Source of the DNA: Comamonas testosteroni
Lineage (GTDB): Bacteria > Pseudomonadota > Gammaproteobacteria > Burkholderiales > Burkholderiaceae_C
Direction of reading: 5' to 3'
DNA length: 64,000 nucleotides
NCBI GenBank assembly: GCA_008727115.1
Contig: CP044131.1
Location: 3,038,001-3,102,000, forward strand
The notes under the pieces are model-generated. The model was not told the origin of the DNA, did no database searches, and saw only the letters and a list, made by a program, of their open reading frames with translations. This document shows positions 24,998 to 34,003 of the stretch, piece after piece. The translations under genes and the position numbers were made by a program. Numbering within the stretch: position 1 is the stretch's first letter; every line of letters starts with the position of its first letter.

Positions 24998-26932
24998 TCA
25001 GCCCCAGCCCAGAGCCAGGGCCGCGCGATAGGTCACGAAGCTGGCCAGATAGGCCAGGGCAAACAGATAGCCGGCCATCAGCAGCGGATAGCGCCAGCCA
25101 TTGGTCTCGCGCTTGACGATGGCCAGCGTGGAGAAGCACTGCGGCGCAAACACAAACCACACCAGCAGCGACAGCGCCGTGGCCAGCGACCAGGTGCTGG
25201 CAATCAGCGGGCTCAGCTGCTGGGCCATGGCGTCATCGCCCACCGCCGACAGCGCATAGACCGTGCCCAGCGCACCCACAGCCACCTCGCGTGCAGCCAT
25301 ACCCGGCACCAGCGCAATGGCAATCTGCCAGTTGAAGCCGATGGGCGCCAGCACCACTTCCAGCGCGCGGCCGATCTGGCCGGCAAAGCTGTAGCGAATC
25401 GCGCCTTCGGTCACGCCCTCGGGAGCACCGGGGTAGCTGGAGAGGAACCACAGCACGATGCTCACCGCCAAAATAATGCCGCCCACACGGCGCAGGAAGA
25501 TCATGGCGCGCTCATACAGGCCCAGCACCAGGCTGCGCAGGCTGGGAATGCGGTAGGAAGGCAGCTCCATCAGCAGAGGCGTGCGCGTCTTGACCTCGCT
25601 GAACAGCTTGGCCACCCAAGCCACTCCCATGGCACTGAGAATGCCGCCGATATACAGCGCAAACAGCACCAGGCCCTGCAGGTTGAACAGGCCCGCCACG
25701 GTCTGTTCGGGAATAAAGGCCCCGATCAGCAGCGTGTACACGGGCAGGCGTGCCGAGCAGGTCATGAGCGGCGCGATCATGATGGTCAGCAGACGGTCGC
25801 GCCAGCTACTGATGGAGCGCGTAGCCATGATTCCGGGCACGGCGCAGGCAAAGCTGGACAGCAGCGGAATGAAGGAGCGGCCGGACAGGCCCACGCTGCC
25901 CATGATGCGGTCCAGCAAAAAGGCGGCGCGCGGCAGATAGCCGGAGTCTTCCAGCACCAGAATGAAGAAGAACAGGATCAGGATCTGCGGCAAAAAGACC
26001 ACGACCGAACCGGTGCCGGCAATCACGCCATCCACCAGCAGGCTGCGCAGCACCCCGTCGGGCATCACGCCCTGCACCCACTGGCCAAAGTCTGCCACCA
26101 GCCCTTCGATGCCATCCATCAGCGGCTCAGCCCAGCTGAACACGGCCTGGAACATCAAAAACAGCGTCGCCACCAGCAGTAGCGTGCCCCATACGGGGTG
26201 CAAGACGACAGAGTCAATGCGGTCGTCACGCTGCGTGGGCGCTGCGGGCTCCTGCACGGCCTGGCGCACCATGTCGGCCACCTGCTGGTGCAGCGCCAGC
26301 AACTGGGCACGCGAGTTGCTGCCCGTCACGGGCTTGAACTGTCCTTGCAGCGCTGGTGCCTTGAGTTGGTGGGCTTCATCGCTGTCCAGCCAGTTCAGCA
26401 AGTCCTTGGCACCGGACAGGTGAATGCCCACGCTCTCCACCACGGGCACGCCCAGCAGCTCGCTGAGCTTGGCCTTGTCGATGACCAGCCCTTGGCGGCG
26501 TGCCATGTCGCTCATATTGAGCACCACCACCATGGGCAGGCCCAGGGCACGCGCCTCTAACACCAATCGCAGGTTCAGCCGCAGGTGGGTGGCATCGGTT
26601 ACGCAGATCAGCAGCTCGGGCGGCGCTTCACGCGGGTGCTCGCCCTTGACGATGTCACGCGTGATGCGCTCGTCTTCGCTGTGGGCGTCCAGACTGTAGG
26701 TACCGGGCAAGTCCAGCACGCGCACGCGGCGCTTGGCTGGCGTGGTCAGCCAGCCTTCCTTGCGCTCCACGGTCACGCCAGCGTAGTTCGCCACTTTCTG
26801 GCGTGCCCCCGTCAGCAGGTTGAACAGCGCCGTCTTGCCGCAGTTCGGGTTGCCCAGCAGCGCAACACGCAGCGGTGCCTGCTCCGCCGCTTCAGACGTC
26901 ATCATGGTGATCTGGGATTCACGCGCGTTCAT
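24998..26932 (-). CDS. feoB: Ferrous iron transport protein B
   Basis: 644 residues. The N-terminal GTPase has G1 GNPNCGKTALF at about residues 28-38, G3 DLPGTYSL and G4 NMSD, followed by a helical guanine-dissociation-inhibitor region. The membrane part contains two Gate motifs (LEDSGYLPRAAFLLD with FIPLLSSFACAVPGIMATR) with the Cys-Pro expected in the pore. FeoB imports Fe2+ across the inner membrane. It is somewhat shorter than the E. coli form (773), lacking part of the C-terminal soluble tail, which the small downstream Cys-rich protein may replace. The start overlaps the feoA stop by ATGA. Confidence 0.96.
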   Translation of the reverse strand: MNARESQITMMTSEAAEQAPLRVALLGNPNCGKTALFNLLTGARQKVANYAGVTVERKEGWLTTPAKRRVRVLDLPGTYSLDAHSEDERITRDIVKGEHPREAPPELLICVTDATHLRLNLRLVLEARALGLPMVVVLNMSDMARRQGLVIDKAKLSELLGVPVVESVGIHLSGAKDLLNWLDSDEAHQLKAPALQGQFKPVTGSNSRAQLLALHQQVADMVRQAVQEPAAPTQRDDRIDSVVLHPVWGTLLLVATLFLMFQAVFSWAEPLMDGIEGLVADFGQWVQGVMPDGVLRSLLVDGVIAGTGSVVVFLPQILILFFFILVLEDSGYLPRAAFLLDRIMGSVGLSGRSFIPLLSSFACAVPGIMATRSISSWRDRLLTIMIAPLMTCSARLPVYTLLIGAFIPEQTVAGLFNLQGLVLFALYIGGILSAMGVAWVAKLFSEVKTRTPLLMELPSYRIPSLRSLVLGLYERAMIFLRRVGGIILAVSIVLWFLSSYPGAPEGVTEGAIRYSFAGQIGRALEVVLAPIGFNWQIAIALVPGMAAREVAVGALGTVYALSAVGDDAMAQQLSPLIASTWSLATALSLLVWFVFAPQCFSTLAIVKRETNGWRYPLLMAGYLFALAYLASFVTYRAALALGWG

Positions 26933-27327
26933 GCTGCGGCCTCCAGTTGCACCAGCACCTGCGCGGCCTCATGGCTGCGCAGGGCAAACGTCGCTTGGCC
27001 AATGCGCACGGCCAGTGGGTCAGGGCCAGGGAAGCCGGTGGCGACGATGCGCACCGACTCTCCTGGCAGAAAGCCGATCTCCATCAGTCTGAGCAGCAGG
27101 CTGTCATCCCCATCAGGGCCAGCAATCAAGTCCACCACACGGGCGGGCTGATTCGGGGTCAGAGCATTCAAGCCCATCACAGGCATGCCGGACTCGGCGT
27201 GACCCGAACCGGTTGAGGTATTGGAAGATTGCACGCCGGATTCAGACGCTTGAACAGAAGAGGCATTCATGGACGAAGTAACTGACACGGCCTCAGACAT
27301 GGCTGGGGCGGACTGCAAAGAGCTCAT
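26929..27327 (-). CDS. feoA: Ferrous iron transport protein A
   Basis: 132 residues in the longest reading. The SH3-like FeoA core starts near LNALTPNQPARVVDLIAG and holds LLLRLMEIGFLPGESVRIV and DPLAVRIG, the standard FeoA pattern of about 80 residues. The first 45 residues are Ser/Thr-rich and low-complexity. Starts at 27300, 27270 or 27186 are all possible, none with a clear ribosome site. The Fur-box-like site lies only 15 bp before the longest start, so a downstream start is more likely. It is coupled to feoB by a 4-base overlap. Confidence 0.88.
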   Translation of the reverse strand: MSSLQSAPAMSEAVSVTSSMNASSVQASESGVQSSNTSTGSGHAESGMPVMGLNALTPNQPARVVDLIAGPDGDDSLLLRLMEIGFLPGESVRIVATGFPGPDPLAVRIGQATFALRSHEAAQVLVQLEAAA

Positions 27328-27341
27328 ACCGCATTATTAAT

Positions 27342-27356
27342 TGATTTTGATTCTCA
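27342..27356 (-). promoter_or_regulatory. Fur-box-like operator for feoAB
   Basis: On the minus strand the 15 bases read tgagaatcaaaatca, matching 12 of the 14 fixed positions of the 7-1-7 Fur pattern TGATAATnATTATCA. It lies immediately upstream of feoA, so iron-loaded Fur would repress the operon. The rest of 27328-27593 is AT-rich on the feoA side. Confidence 0.75.
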
Positions 27357-27593
27357 TTTTCTATTAACTGTAGGTGATTGACAGGCCGCGGTGGTGACAT
27401 GGCATCAGCAGCAGGGATTTTTGGGCGGGTATTGAGCAACCCGGTTGACAAGATCCAGGCCCAATGTTTTTGCCAACGCTGAAAAAATGGCTTCCAGCCG
27501 TCAAAGTGACGTGCAGAAAGCGCTGATTTTTTCAGCCAAGGCCTTGAGCAGCTGCGAAAATTTCCGCCCCACCGGAAAAATTCCGCCACCGCC

Positions 27594-27914
27594 ATGTCCC
27601 ACCCCTGCCTCAGTTGCGGCGCCTGCTGCGCGTCCTTTCGTGTCGACTTCTCCGTACACGAATCCCAGGAACATGGAGGCCGCGTCCCCGCCGGCCTGAT
27701 TGAAGAAGTCACGGACTACACCTGCCGCATGCGCGGAACCGACTGGGCCAGACCGCGCTGCGCAGCCCTAGTGGGCCGAGTGGGTGAAAAAGCCAGCTGC
27801 GGCATTTATGAATGGCGCCCCTCCCCTTGCCGGGAGTTTGCTGCGGGATCGGATGCCTGCAATCGCGTTCGCCTGCGCAACAACCTGCCTGTACTGGAGA
27901 GTGGCTTGCTCTGA
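27594..27914 (+). CDS. YkgJ-family cysteine-cluster protein, copy 2
   Basis: 106 residues with the same scaffold as the gene at 24233: CLSCGACCASFRVDFSVHE at the N terminus, RCAAL, and CGIYEWRPSPCREF near residue 70. It lacks the CVGC step of copy 1 and is shorter. It is divergent from feoA with 266 bp between, so it could share the Fur-controlled region. Likely a cytoplasmic metal or Fe-S binding protein; the function is unknown. Confidence 0.87.
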   Translation: MSHPCLSCGACCASFRVDFSVHESQEHGGRVPAGLIEEVTDYTCRMRGTDWARPRCAALVGRVGEKASCGIYEWRPSPCREFAAGSDACNRVRLRNNLPVLESGLL

Positions 27915-27948
27915 ATAAAGAAGCGCCATCCCCTTGACTGGAAAGGGC

Positions 27949-28773
27949 TCAGCTTTGTTTCTCCATCAAAACCACGCCAATATTGTCCTTGCCACCTGCC
28001 GCATTCGCGGCCTCAATCAGCGCATCCAGCAGCTGTGGCAAGGTCAGGTCCTCTTCAAACAGTGACTGCAGGCTGGTATCTGCCAGCATGTCGGTCAGGC
28101 CATCGGAGCACAGCAAGATCCGGTCCTGGGCCTGCATAGACCAGTGAGTCAACTCCGGCTCCACCTGAGTCATCACCCCCAAAGCACGCGTGACCAGGTG
28201 GCTGTAGCGCGAAGCCTTGGCTTCTTCTTCGGTCATCAGTCCGGCGTCAATGTTTTGCTGCACCAAGGAGTGGTCATGGGTCAGCCGCTTGAGCTGGCCA
28301 TCGCGCCAGACATAGGCGCGAGAGTCTCCCAGATGGGCGATCAGCAGCTCATGGCGGAGCACCATGGCCACAACCACCGTGGTGCCCATGCCTCTGCAGC
28401 CCGGTGTGGACTGGGCCGCCGAATAAATGGCGGTATTGGCCATCTGAAGTGCATCCACCAGTTCGCACTGCGCCGTCTTCAATGTGTCATCGGTTGCCGA
28501 GCCGCTTTGCACAGCGGCCGTGACCAGCTCCACGGCCATGACGCTGGCCACCTCTCCGGCGTTATAGCCCCCCATGCCATCGGCCAGCACGGCCACGGGC
28601 CAAGGCGTGGCCTGTGGAGCCACGCCCACACAGTCCTCGTTATTGCTGCGCTGGCGCCCCATGTCTGCGCGCCCGACCATGTTCACGGCTGGCCAGATGC
28701 GGGAATGGCTGGAAGTGGCAACAGGCGGCATGGGTTGAGGAGCGGTGAGTCGGTGCGCGAAAAGAGCGTCCAA
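27949..28773 (-). CDS. PP2C-family protein serine/threonine phosphatase
   Basis: 274 residues. Metal-binding motifs in order: RQRSNNEDCVGV (first acidic), VLADGMGGYNAGE, HLGDSRAYVWRDG, LLCSDGLTDML and GGKDNIGVVLM. These are the conserved Asp and Gly blocks of PPM/PP2C phosphatases such as Stp/PrpC. The protein is soluble with a 35-residue N-terminal extension of low complexity. No kinase gene is adjacent; a partner Hanks-type kinase may be elsewhere. It is convergent with the YkgJ copy 2 gene. Confidence 0.93.
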   Translation of the reverse strand: MDALFAHRLTAPQPMPPVATSSHSRIWPAVNMVGRADMGRQRSNNEDCVGVAPQATPWPVAVLADGMGGYNAGEVASVMAVELVTAAVQSGSATDDTLKTAQCELVDALQMANTAIYSAAQSTPGCRGMGTTVVVAMVLRHELLIAHLGDSRAYVWRDGQLKRLTHDHSLVQQNIDAGLMTEEEAKASRYSHLVTRALGVMTQVEPELTHWSMQAQDRILLCSDGLTDMLADTSLQSLFEEDLTLPQLLDALIEAANAAGGKDNIGVVLMEKQS

Positions 28774-28931
28774 GCGTAACGCAAGTTACAACATCTCTTG
28801 ACCCCAGGAGACACTGTTTTGCACTGTGAACACCGAAGAAGCTGCAATTTTGTTCAATACCCATGTGACATGAAGCATCAGACTGCGCCATCTGTTCTTT
28901 CTGGCCTGCCTGGCTCTTGCGGACGCTCTTC

Positions 28932-29561
28932 ATGAATTCAACACTTGCGGCCATGGCCGGATTTGCACTGACCGGGGCCATCACTCCCGGTCCTGTCAAC
29001 GTTATTGCCTTGCGCCACGGTCACCAGAGCGCATGCGCAGCTTTCTTTTATGTCATGGGGGCCAGTCTCAGCTACGCGCTGATCGTCTGGCTGATGGGTC
29101 AAGGGGGTCACTGGCTGCTTGAGAGGCCACAGCTGCTGTTCTGGGCTCCCTACCTTTGCGCCACCTATCTTCTGTGGCTGGCATGGCGGCTGGCCAGCGC
29201 CCGCACCGGCAACGCCAGCCTTCCCAGCCAAGCGCCGCCACGGGTGATGCTGCCGCAGAGCGTGCTAGGTGCATTTGCACAAGGCATCACCATTCAAAGC
29301 CTCAACCCCAAAGCGTGGCTGGTGGCACTTTCAGGCGTAGGCATGTTCGTGGTACCTCTGGCTGGCCAGCAATTCTCCCTTGCGACCGCCTTGTTCGTGT
29401 TCTGTGCAATCTCCTTGCTGGCCTGCCTGATTGGCGTGGGCTGCTGGGCCGCCATGGGTCATGTCCTGCTTCGCTGGCTCAGTACGCCTTTGTGTCAGCA
29501 GCGACTGAACCAGGTTCTGGCCCTCACCCTGGTCGCCTGCGTGCTCAGCATGCTGGCATGA
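28932..29561 (+). CDS. LysE-family amino acid exporter
   Basis: 209 residues with six hydrophobic segments and the LysE/RhtB entry motif GAITPGPVNVIALRHG (ITPGP, normally TPGPN). Near the middle is QSLNPKAWLVALSG, the second family signature with Asn-Pro-Lys. These proteins export amino acids by proton exchange. It stands 10 bp upstream of the AraC regulator in the same direction, so the two are probably one unit. The start at ATG 28932 has no clear ribosome site. Confidence 0.9.
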   Translation: MNSTLAAMAGFALTGAITPGPVNVIALRHGHQSACAAFFYVMGASLSYALIVWLMGQGGHWLLERPQLLFWAPYLCATYLLWLAWRLASARTGNASLPSQAPPRVMLPQSVLGAFAQGITIQSLNPKAWLVALSGVGMFVVPLAGQQFSLATALFVFCAISLLACLIGVGCWAAMGHVLLRWLSTPLCQQRLNQVLALTLVACVLSMLA

Positions 29562-29571
29562 TGACAGCACC

Positions 29572-30468
29572 ATGCCAGCTCCCAGCCACCAGTTTCACCG
29601 TCATCCCGCCATGCCGTGGGCTGAGTTACGCATCAGCCACCAGTCCTGCCACAGCTATCGACTTCATGCCCATGCCCAATACTCCATTGGCATCGTGGAC
29701 GAAGGAGAGACCGTATTCCTCCATGAGGGCGGCCCCCAGACGCTGAGCGCCGGAGACGCGGTAGTGATTGAGCCAGGCCACTGGCATGCCTGCAACCCAG
29801 GCACAGGGCTGCCCTGGTCTTACCGCATGCTGTTTTTACAGGCGGACTGGGTGCATGCCCAACTGGGTGTGAGTGCCTTGCACTTTGCACAGCGAGCCAT
29901 CCATGACGCCGCCCTCACCCGCTGGGCAGACCAGCTTTGCCGCCCCATGGCCAGCGACACGCCCTGCTCAGCGCTGCAAAGCCAGGTGCAATCGCTGACA
30001 AGCTTTCTGCGCCAGCTCGGTCAAGCCACAGCCTCCCCCCACAAGCTCAGCCACAAGTCTGCAGCCGTGCTGCCCGCACTGCAGCACATGCATCGCAGCC
30101 CGGAAGATGAAACCTCGGTCCAGACACTGGCGCTGCGCTGCGGCATGAGCCCCAGTCGTTTCATCCGCCACTTTCGAGCCGTTACCGGCGTCACACCCGG
30201 TGCCTACCGGCTCAATCTGCGCCTGAATGGCATGCGCCATCTGCTGGCCCAGGGCGAGCCCCTGGCCTCGGTCGCACATCAGATGGGTTTTGCCGACCAG
30301 GCCCACATGCAGCGGGCCTTCAAGGCCCCACCATGCGCTGACGCCTGGCAATTACGCCCCGACGCCGCGTTGAACCTGCCGCCACTTCAAGAAAGCCCAA
30401 CCCTACGCCGCCCTCTGCACACATTCGCGGGATACTTGCCGCTTCGCTTTTTTCGTACGCGCAAGTGA
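29572..30468 (+). CDS. AraC-family transcriptional regulator with a frameshifted C terminus
   Basis: 298 residues as read. The N-terminal cupin (HAHAQYSIGIVDEGE ... GDAVVIEPGHWHACNP) is an AraC-type ligand domain. The DNA-binding part has the first helix-turn-helix LALRCGMSPSRFIRHF and second LASVAHQMGFADQAHMQRAFK. After AFK the text should read AHHALTPGNY, the normal AraC end. It is obtained if one C is removed from the CCCC at about 30327-30330; that frame stops at 30371-30373 (about 267 residues). The reported frame instead runs 32 residues further with no family similarity. So it is either an inactivating indel, or a sequencing error. The gene belongs to the LysE-permease-kyn region. Confidence 0.82.
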   Translation: MPAPSHQFHRHPAMPWAELRISHQSCHSYRLHAHAQYSIGIVDEGETVFLHEGGPQTLSAGDAVVIEPGHWHACNPGTGLPWSYRMLFLQADWVHAQLGVSALHFAQRAIHDAALTRWADQLCRPMASDTPCSALQSQVQSLTSFLRQLGQATASPHKLSHKSAAVLPALQHMHRSPEDETSVQTLALRCGMSPSRFIRHFRAVTGVTPGAYRLNLRLNGMRHLLAQGEPLASVAHQMGFADQAHMQRAFKAPPCADAWQLRPDAALNLPPLQESPTLRRPLHTFAGYLPLRFFRTRK

Positions 30469-30471
30469 GCA

Positions 30472-31839
30472 ATGGCCAACTTTGACAGTATTCAGCAACG
30501 CGAGACCGGGCTGCAGCAGCACCTGAACTCCGCCCAGATGACCATGATCGCCATCGGCGGCGCCATTGGTACCGGCCTCTTCATGGGCAGCGCCTTTGCC
30601 ATTGGCTTTGCCGGCCCCAGCGTGCTCATCAGCTATGCCATTGGCGCGTTCATCGGTCTGCTGCTCATGGGCTGCCTGGCCGAGATGACGGTGGCTCACC
30701 CCACCAGCGGCTCTTTTGGCGCCTATGCCGAGCACTACATCAGCCCGCTGGCAGGCTTTGTGGTCCGCTATGCCTACTGGGGTGCCGTCGTACTGGCCGT
30801 GGGCATGGAGGTCACGGCCGTGGGCAAGTACATGGCCTACTGGTTTCCCGATGTGGAGCAGTGGGTCTGGGTCGCCCTGTTCTCGGCGCTACTGGCCGCC
30901 GTCAACGCCACCAGCGTCAAGGCTTTTGGCCAAGTGGAGTATTGGTTCTCCATGGTCAAGGTGATTGCCATCGTGGCCTTTATCCTCATCGGTGCCTATG
31001 TGGTCTTCGGCACAAGGCCCGAGGGCGTGGGCTTTGACAACTACTTTGTCGACGGCGGCTTCTTCCCCAATGGCTGGTGGGGCACCTGGGTGGGCGTGAT
31101 CGTGGCTATCTTCAGCTATCTGAGCCTGGAGTCCATCGCCATCGCCGCAGGCGAAGCCCAGAACCCCAAGCAGGCCGTGACACTGGCTTTTCGTACCACG
31201 GTGCTGCGCCTTGTGCTGTTCTATCTGCTGTCGCTGGCCTTGATGCTGGCCATCGTGCCCTGGAGTCACGCCAGCACCGACAAGAGCCCCTTTGTGAAGG
31301 TGATGGAAATCCTGCAGATCCCCGGCGCTGCTGCGGCTCTGAACTTCGTGGTGCTGCTGGCCTCGCTCTCAGCCATGAACAGCCAGCTCTATGTGACTTC
31401 ACGCATGATGTTCAGCCTCTCGCGCGGCGGCTATGCCCCCAAGGGCCTGAGCAAGCTCAGCAAGAGCGGTGTGCCCCTGGGCGCGATTGCCGTGTCCTGC
31501 CTGGGCATGGCCGTGGCCATGGTGCTCAATGTCTGGAAGCCCGAGCAATCGCTGGAGCTGATGATGTCGATTGCCATGTTCGGCGCCATGTTTGCCTGGT
31601 TCATGGTGTTTGTGACGCACCTGTTCTTTCGCCCCCGCTGGCAGCGCGAGCATCCGGGCCAGAAGCTGGAGTTCCGCATGTGGGGCTTTCCGGTGCTGAC
31701 GCTGATCGGGGCCTTGCTGATGCTGGGCGTCATCGTCACCACACTGTTTACCAAGGAGTTCCACACCACCACCCTGGTGGGCGTGCCCTTTCTGATCGTG
31801 CTCATACTTGCCTATACGCTTTGGTACCGCAAAAAATGA
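30472..31839 (+). CDS. Amino acid permease, APC superfamily (GABA/aromatic type)
   Basis: 455 residues with 12 hydrophobic segments. The N terminus LNSAQMTMIAIGGAIGTGLFMGS is the APC signature for the substrate-binding unwound helix. Further landmarks are AEMTVAHPTSGSFGAYAE and VVLLASLSAMNSQLYVTSRMMF. The gene overlaps kynB by ATGA and precedes kynU, so it probably imports tryptophan or kynurenine for this pathway. Substrate by context only; family is certain. Confidence 0.9.
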   Translation: MANFDSIQQRETGLQQHLNSAQMTMIAIGGAIGTGLFMGSAFAIGFAGPSVLISYAIGAFIGLLLMGCLAEMTVAHPTSGSFGAYAEHYISPLAGFVVRYAYWGAVVLAVGMEVTAVGKYMAYWFPDVEQWVWVALFSALLAAVNATSVKAFGQVEYWFSMVKVIAIVAFILIGAYVVFGTRPEGVGFDNYFVDGGFFPNGWWGTWVGVIVAIFSYLSLESIAIAAGEAQNPKQAVTLAFRTTVLRLVLFYLLSLALMLAIVPWSHASTDKSPFVKVMEILQIPGAAAALNFVVLLASLSAMNSQLYVTSRMMFSLSRGGYAPKGLSKLSKSGVPLGAIAVSCLGMAVAMVLNVWKPEQSLELMMSIAMFGAMFAWFMVFVTHLFFRPRWQREHPGQKLEFRMWGFPVLTLIGALLMLGVIVTTLFTKEFHTTTLVGVPFLIVLILAYTLWYRKK

Positions 31840-32480
31840 CAGTCACCATGACACGCCAACTCTGGGATATTTCTCCCGCCATTGCTCCGTCCAGCCCGGT
31901 ATTCCCCGGCGACACCGCCTATTCGCAGGAATGGTGCGCCACGATTGGACCAGGCTGCCCCGTCAATGTCAGCGCCATTCACATGAGCCCCCATGTGGGC
32001 GCGCATGCCGATGCGCCGCTGCACTATGACGCGCAAGGCGCTGCCATTGGTGCGGTAGACCTTGACGCCTTTCTCGGCCCCTGCCGCGTGATTCACGCCA
32101 TAGACTGCGGAGCGCTGATCGAGTGGCAGCATATTGAGCACGCCATCAGCGCCGACCTGCCCCAGCGCGTGCTGGTGCGCACCTACCAGACCGCGCCCAC
32201 CAACTGGGATCCCCACCTTGCCGCCTATGCACCAGAAACCGTGCAAAAACTGGCCGATCTGGGCGTCAAGCTCATCGGCATAGACACAGCCAGCATCGAC
32301 CCCGCCACCAGCAAGACGCTGGACAGCCATATGGTCATCCGCGAGCGCGGCCTGCGCGTGCTGGAAAATCTGGTGCTGGACGCCGTCGCCGAGGGCGACT
32401 ATGAGCTGATTGCGCTGCCGCTCAAGCTGACAGAGGCCGACGCATCACCAGTTCGAGCTGTGCTGCGAGCCCTGAGCTGA
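31836..32480 (+). CDS. kynB: Kynurenine formamidase (arylformamidase)
   Basis: 214 residues. KynB hydrolyses N-formylkynurenine to kynurenine and formate. Diagnostic features: the start LWDISPAIAPSSPVFPGDTAY, the metal motif HVGAHADAPLH (His-x3-His-x-Asp-x2-x-His), and DSHMVIRERG near the end. The start at 31836 overlaps the permease stop by ATGA, suggesting coupling; ATG 31848 is the alternative. It is followed by kynU 80 bp downstream. Confidence 0.95.
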   Translation: MTVTMTRQLWDISPAIAPSSPVFPGDTAYSQEWCATIGPGCPVNVSAIHMSPHVGAHADAPLHYDAQGAAIGAVDLDAFLGPCRVIHAIDCGALIEWQHIEHAISADLPQRVLVRTYQTAPTNWDPHLAAYAPETVQKLADLGVKLIGIDTASIDPATSKTLDSHMVIRERGLRVLENLVLDAVAEGDYELIALPLKLTEADASPVRAVLRALS

Positions 32481-32515
32481 TTCAAAGCAAAAACCGGCTG
32501 CAACGCAGACACGAT

Positions 32516-32539
32516 CAGCGCTAGCAGCTATCAAAAATA
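32516..32539 (+). repeat. Partial copy of the intergenic GCTATCAAAA repeat
   Basis: cagcgctagcagctatcaaaa lies between kynB and kynU, ending shortly before the kynU start. Same core as the other copies in this window. Confidence 0.5.
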
Positions 32540-32560
32540 GAGAAAGAAACGAGGAAGACG

Positions 32561-33868
32561 ATGACCACTTTGCAAGACTGCCAGGCACTGGATGCCCAAG
32601 ATGCTCTGCGCCCCCTGCGCGATCGCTTTGCCCTGCCAGAGGGCGTGATCTACCTGGATGGCAACTCACTGGGTGCACAGCCCAAGGCCGCCGCTGCACG
32701 CGCCACAGAAGTTGTCACCCAGGAGTGGGGCAAGGACCTCATTACCTCCTGGAACAAGGCGGGCTGGATCACCCTGCCCGAGCGCCTGGGCAATCAGTTC
32801 GCGCCATGGCTGGGCGTGGGGCAAGGAGAGCTGGTGTTCACCGACACCACCTCCATCAACCTCTACAAAGTGCTGAGCGCAGCGGCGCGCATCGCCCGCG
32901 AAGATTCGCCCAGCCGCAAAAAAATCATCAGCGAACGCAGCAACTTCCCCACCGACCTCTATATCGCCCAGTCCGTCTGCCAGGAGTACGGTCTGGAACT
33001 AGTGCTGCTGGAGCCTGAAGAAATCGCCGGAGCGCTGCAGGCCGACGTGGCGATTTCCATGCTCACCCATGTCAACTACCGCACCGGCGCCATGCACGAT
33101 ATGGCCGCCGTCACCGCTGCAGCGCACGCCCAGGGCATTCTCTGCATCTGGGACCTGTGCCACAGCGCAGGCGCCGTGCCCGTGGACCTGAAGGGCGCAA
33201 ACGCAGATTTCGCCGTCGGTTGCAGCTACAAATATATGAACGGCGGCCCCGGATCGCCCGCCTTTGTCTGGGCACATCCGCGCCTGATCAACCGCTTCTG
33301 GCAGCCGCTGTCGGGCTGGTTCGGCCATGCCGAGCCTTTCAAGTTCGTGCCCGACTACCACCCCGCCCAGGGCATTCAGCGCTATCTGTGCGGCACCCAG
33401 CCCATGATCAGCATGAGCGTGCTGCAGTGCGGTATCGACATCTACACAGAAGCCGAACAATTCGGCGGCATGGCCGCGCTGCGCGCCAAATCACTGGCGC
33501 TGACCGATCTATTCATTCAACTGGTCGAAGAACGCTGCCAGGGCCACGGCCTGGGTCTTGCCACACCGCGCGAGCATGCAGCACGTGGCTCCCAGGTCTG
33601 CCTGACGCGTGATGAAGGCCTGGGCGTGGACGGCAAGGACAGCGGTGCTTACGCCATCATCCAGGCGCTGATTGCACGCGGCGTGATTGGCGACTTCCGC
33701 AAGGGCGACGGCGGCACGGGCAAGCACAAGGACATTCTGCGCTTTGGCTTCACGCCGCTGTACGTGGGCTTTGAAGATGTGTGGAACGCGGTCGAGCATC
33801 TGCGCCAGGTGCTGGAATCTGGCGAGTGGAAGAAAGCCGAATTCAACACCATTAATGCAGTCACTTGA
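32561..33868 (+). CDS. kynU: Kynureninase
   Basis: 435 residues, PLP fold type I. Features: LRDRFALPEGVIYLDGNSLGAQPKA at the N terminus, FTDTTSINLYKVLSAA, LTHVNYRTGAMHDM, DLCHSAGAVPVDL and the PLP lysine in GCSYKYMNGGPGSPAFVW. KynU cleaves kynurenine to anthranilate and alanine. It completes the KynA-KynB-KynU route from tryptophan, though kynA is 2.2 kb away with two DNA-repair genes in between. A short GC-rich repeat begins right at the stop. Confidence 0.96.
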   Translation: MTTLQDCQALDAQDALRPLRDRFALPEGVIYLDGNSLGAQPKAAAARATEVVTQEWGKDLITSWNKAGWITLPERLGNQFAPWLGVGQGELVFTDTTSINLYKVLSAAARIAREDSPSRKKIISERSNFPTDLYIAQSVCQEYGLELVLLEPEEIAGALQADVAISMLTHVNYRTGAMHDMAAVTAAAHAQGILCIWDLCHSAGAVPVDLKGANADFAVGCSYKYMNGGPGSPAFVWAHPRLINRFWQPLSGWFGHAEPFKFVPDYHPAQGIQRYLCGTQPMISMSVLQCGIDIYTEAEQFGGMAALRAKSLALTDLFIQLVEERCQGHGLGLATPREHAARGSQVCLTRDEGLGVDGKDSGAYAIIQALIARGVIGDFRKGDGGTGKHKDILRFGFTPLYVGFEDVWNAVEHLRQVLESGEWKKAEFNTINAVT

Positions 33869-33944
33869 TCCCCCTGAGCCGCTCACGTGGTTTCCCCCAG
33901 GGGACGACACCCTCGCCACGAGGCGGCTCTTCCTCGGCGTCTCT
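33869..33944 (-). repeat. GC-rich intergenic repeat, copy 3 (minus orientation)
   Basis: Read on the minus strand it follows copies 1 and 2 block by block (gagcaagg-like, gccgcc, gtcgtcccc, ccccctggggg, ctcaggggga), but with many substitutions. It separates kynU from alkA. Confidence 0.75.
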
Positions 33945-34003
33945 GACTTAGAACATGCCCGTGCCACAAGCCAGAGCCCATACCCATCGCTCTGGAAACG
34001 GGT

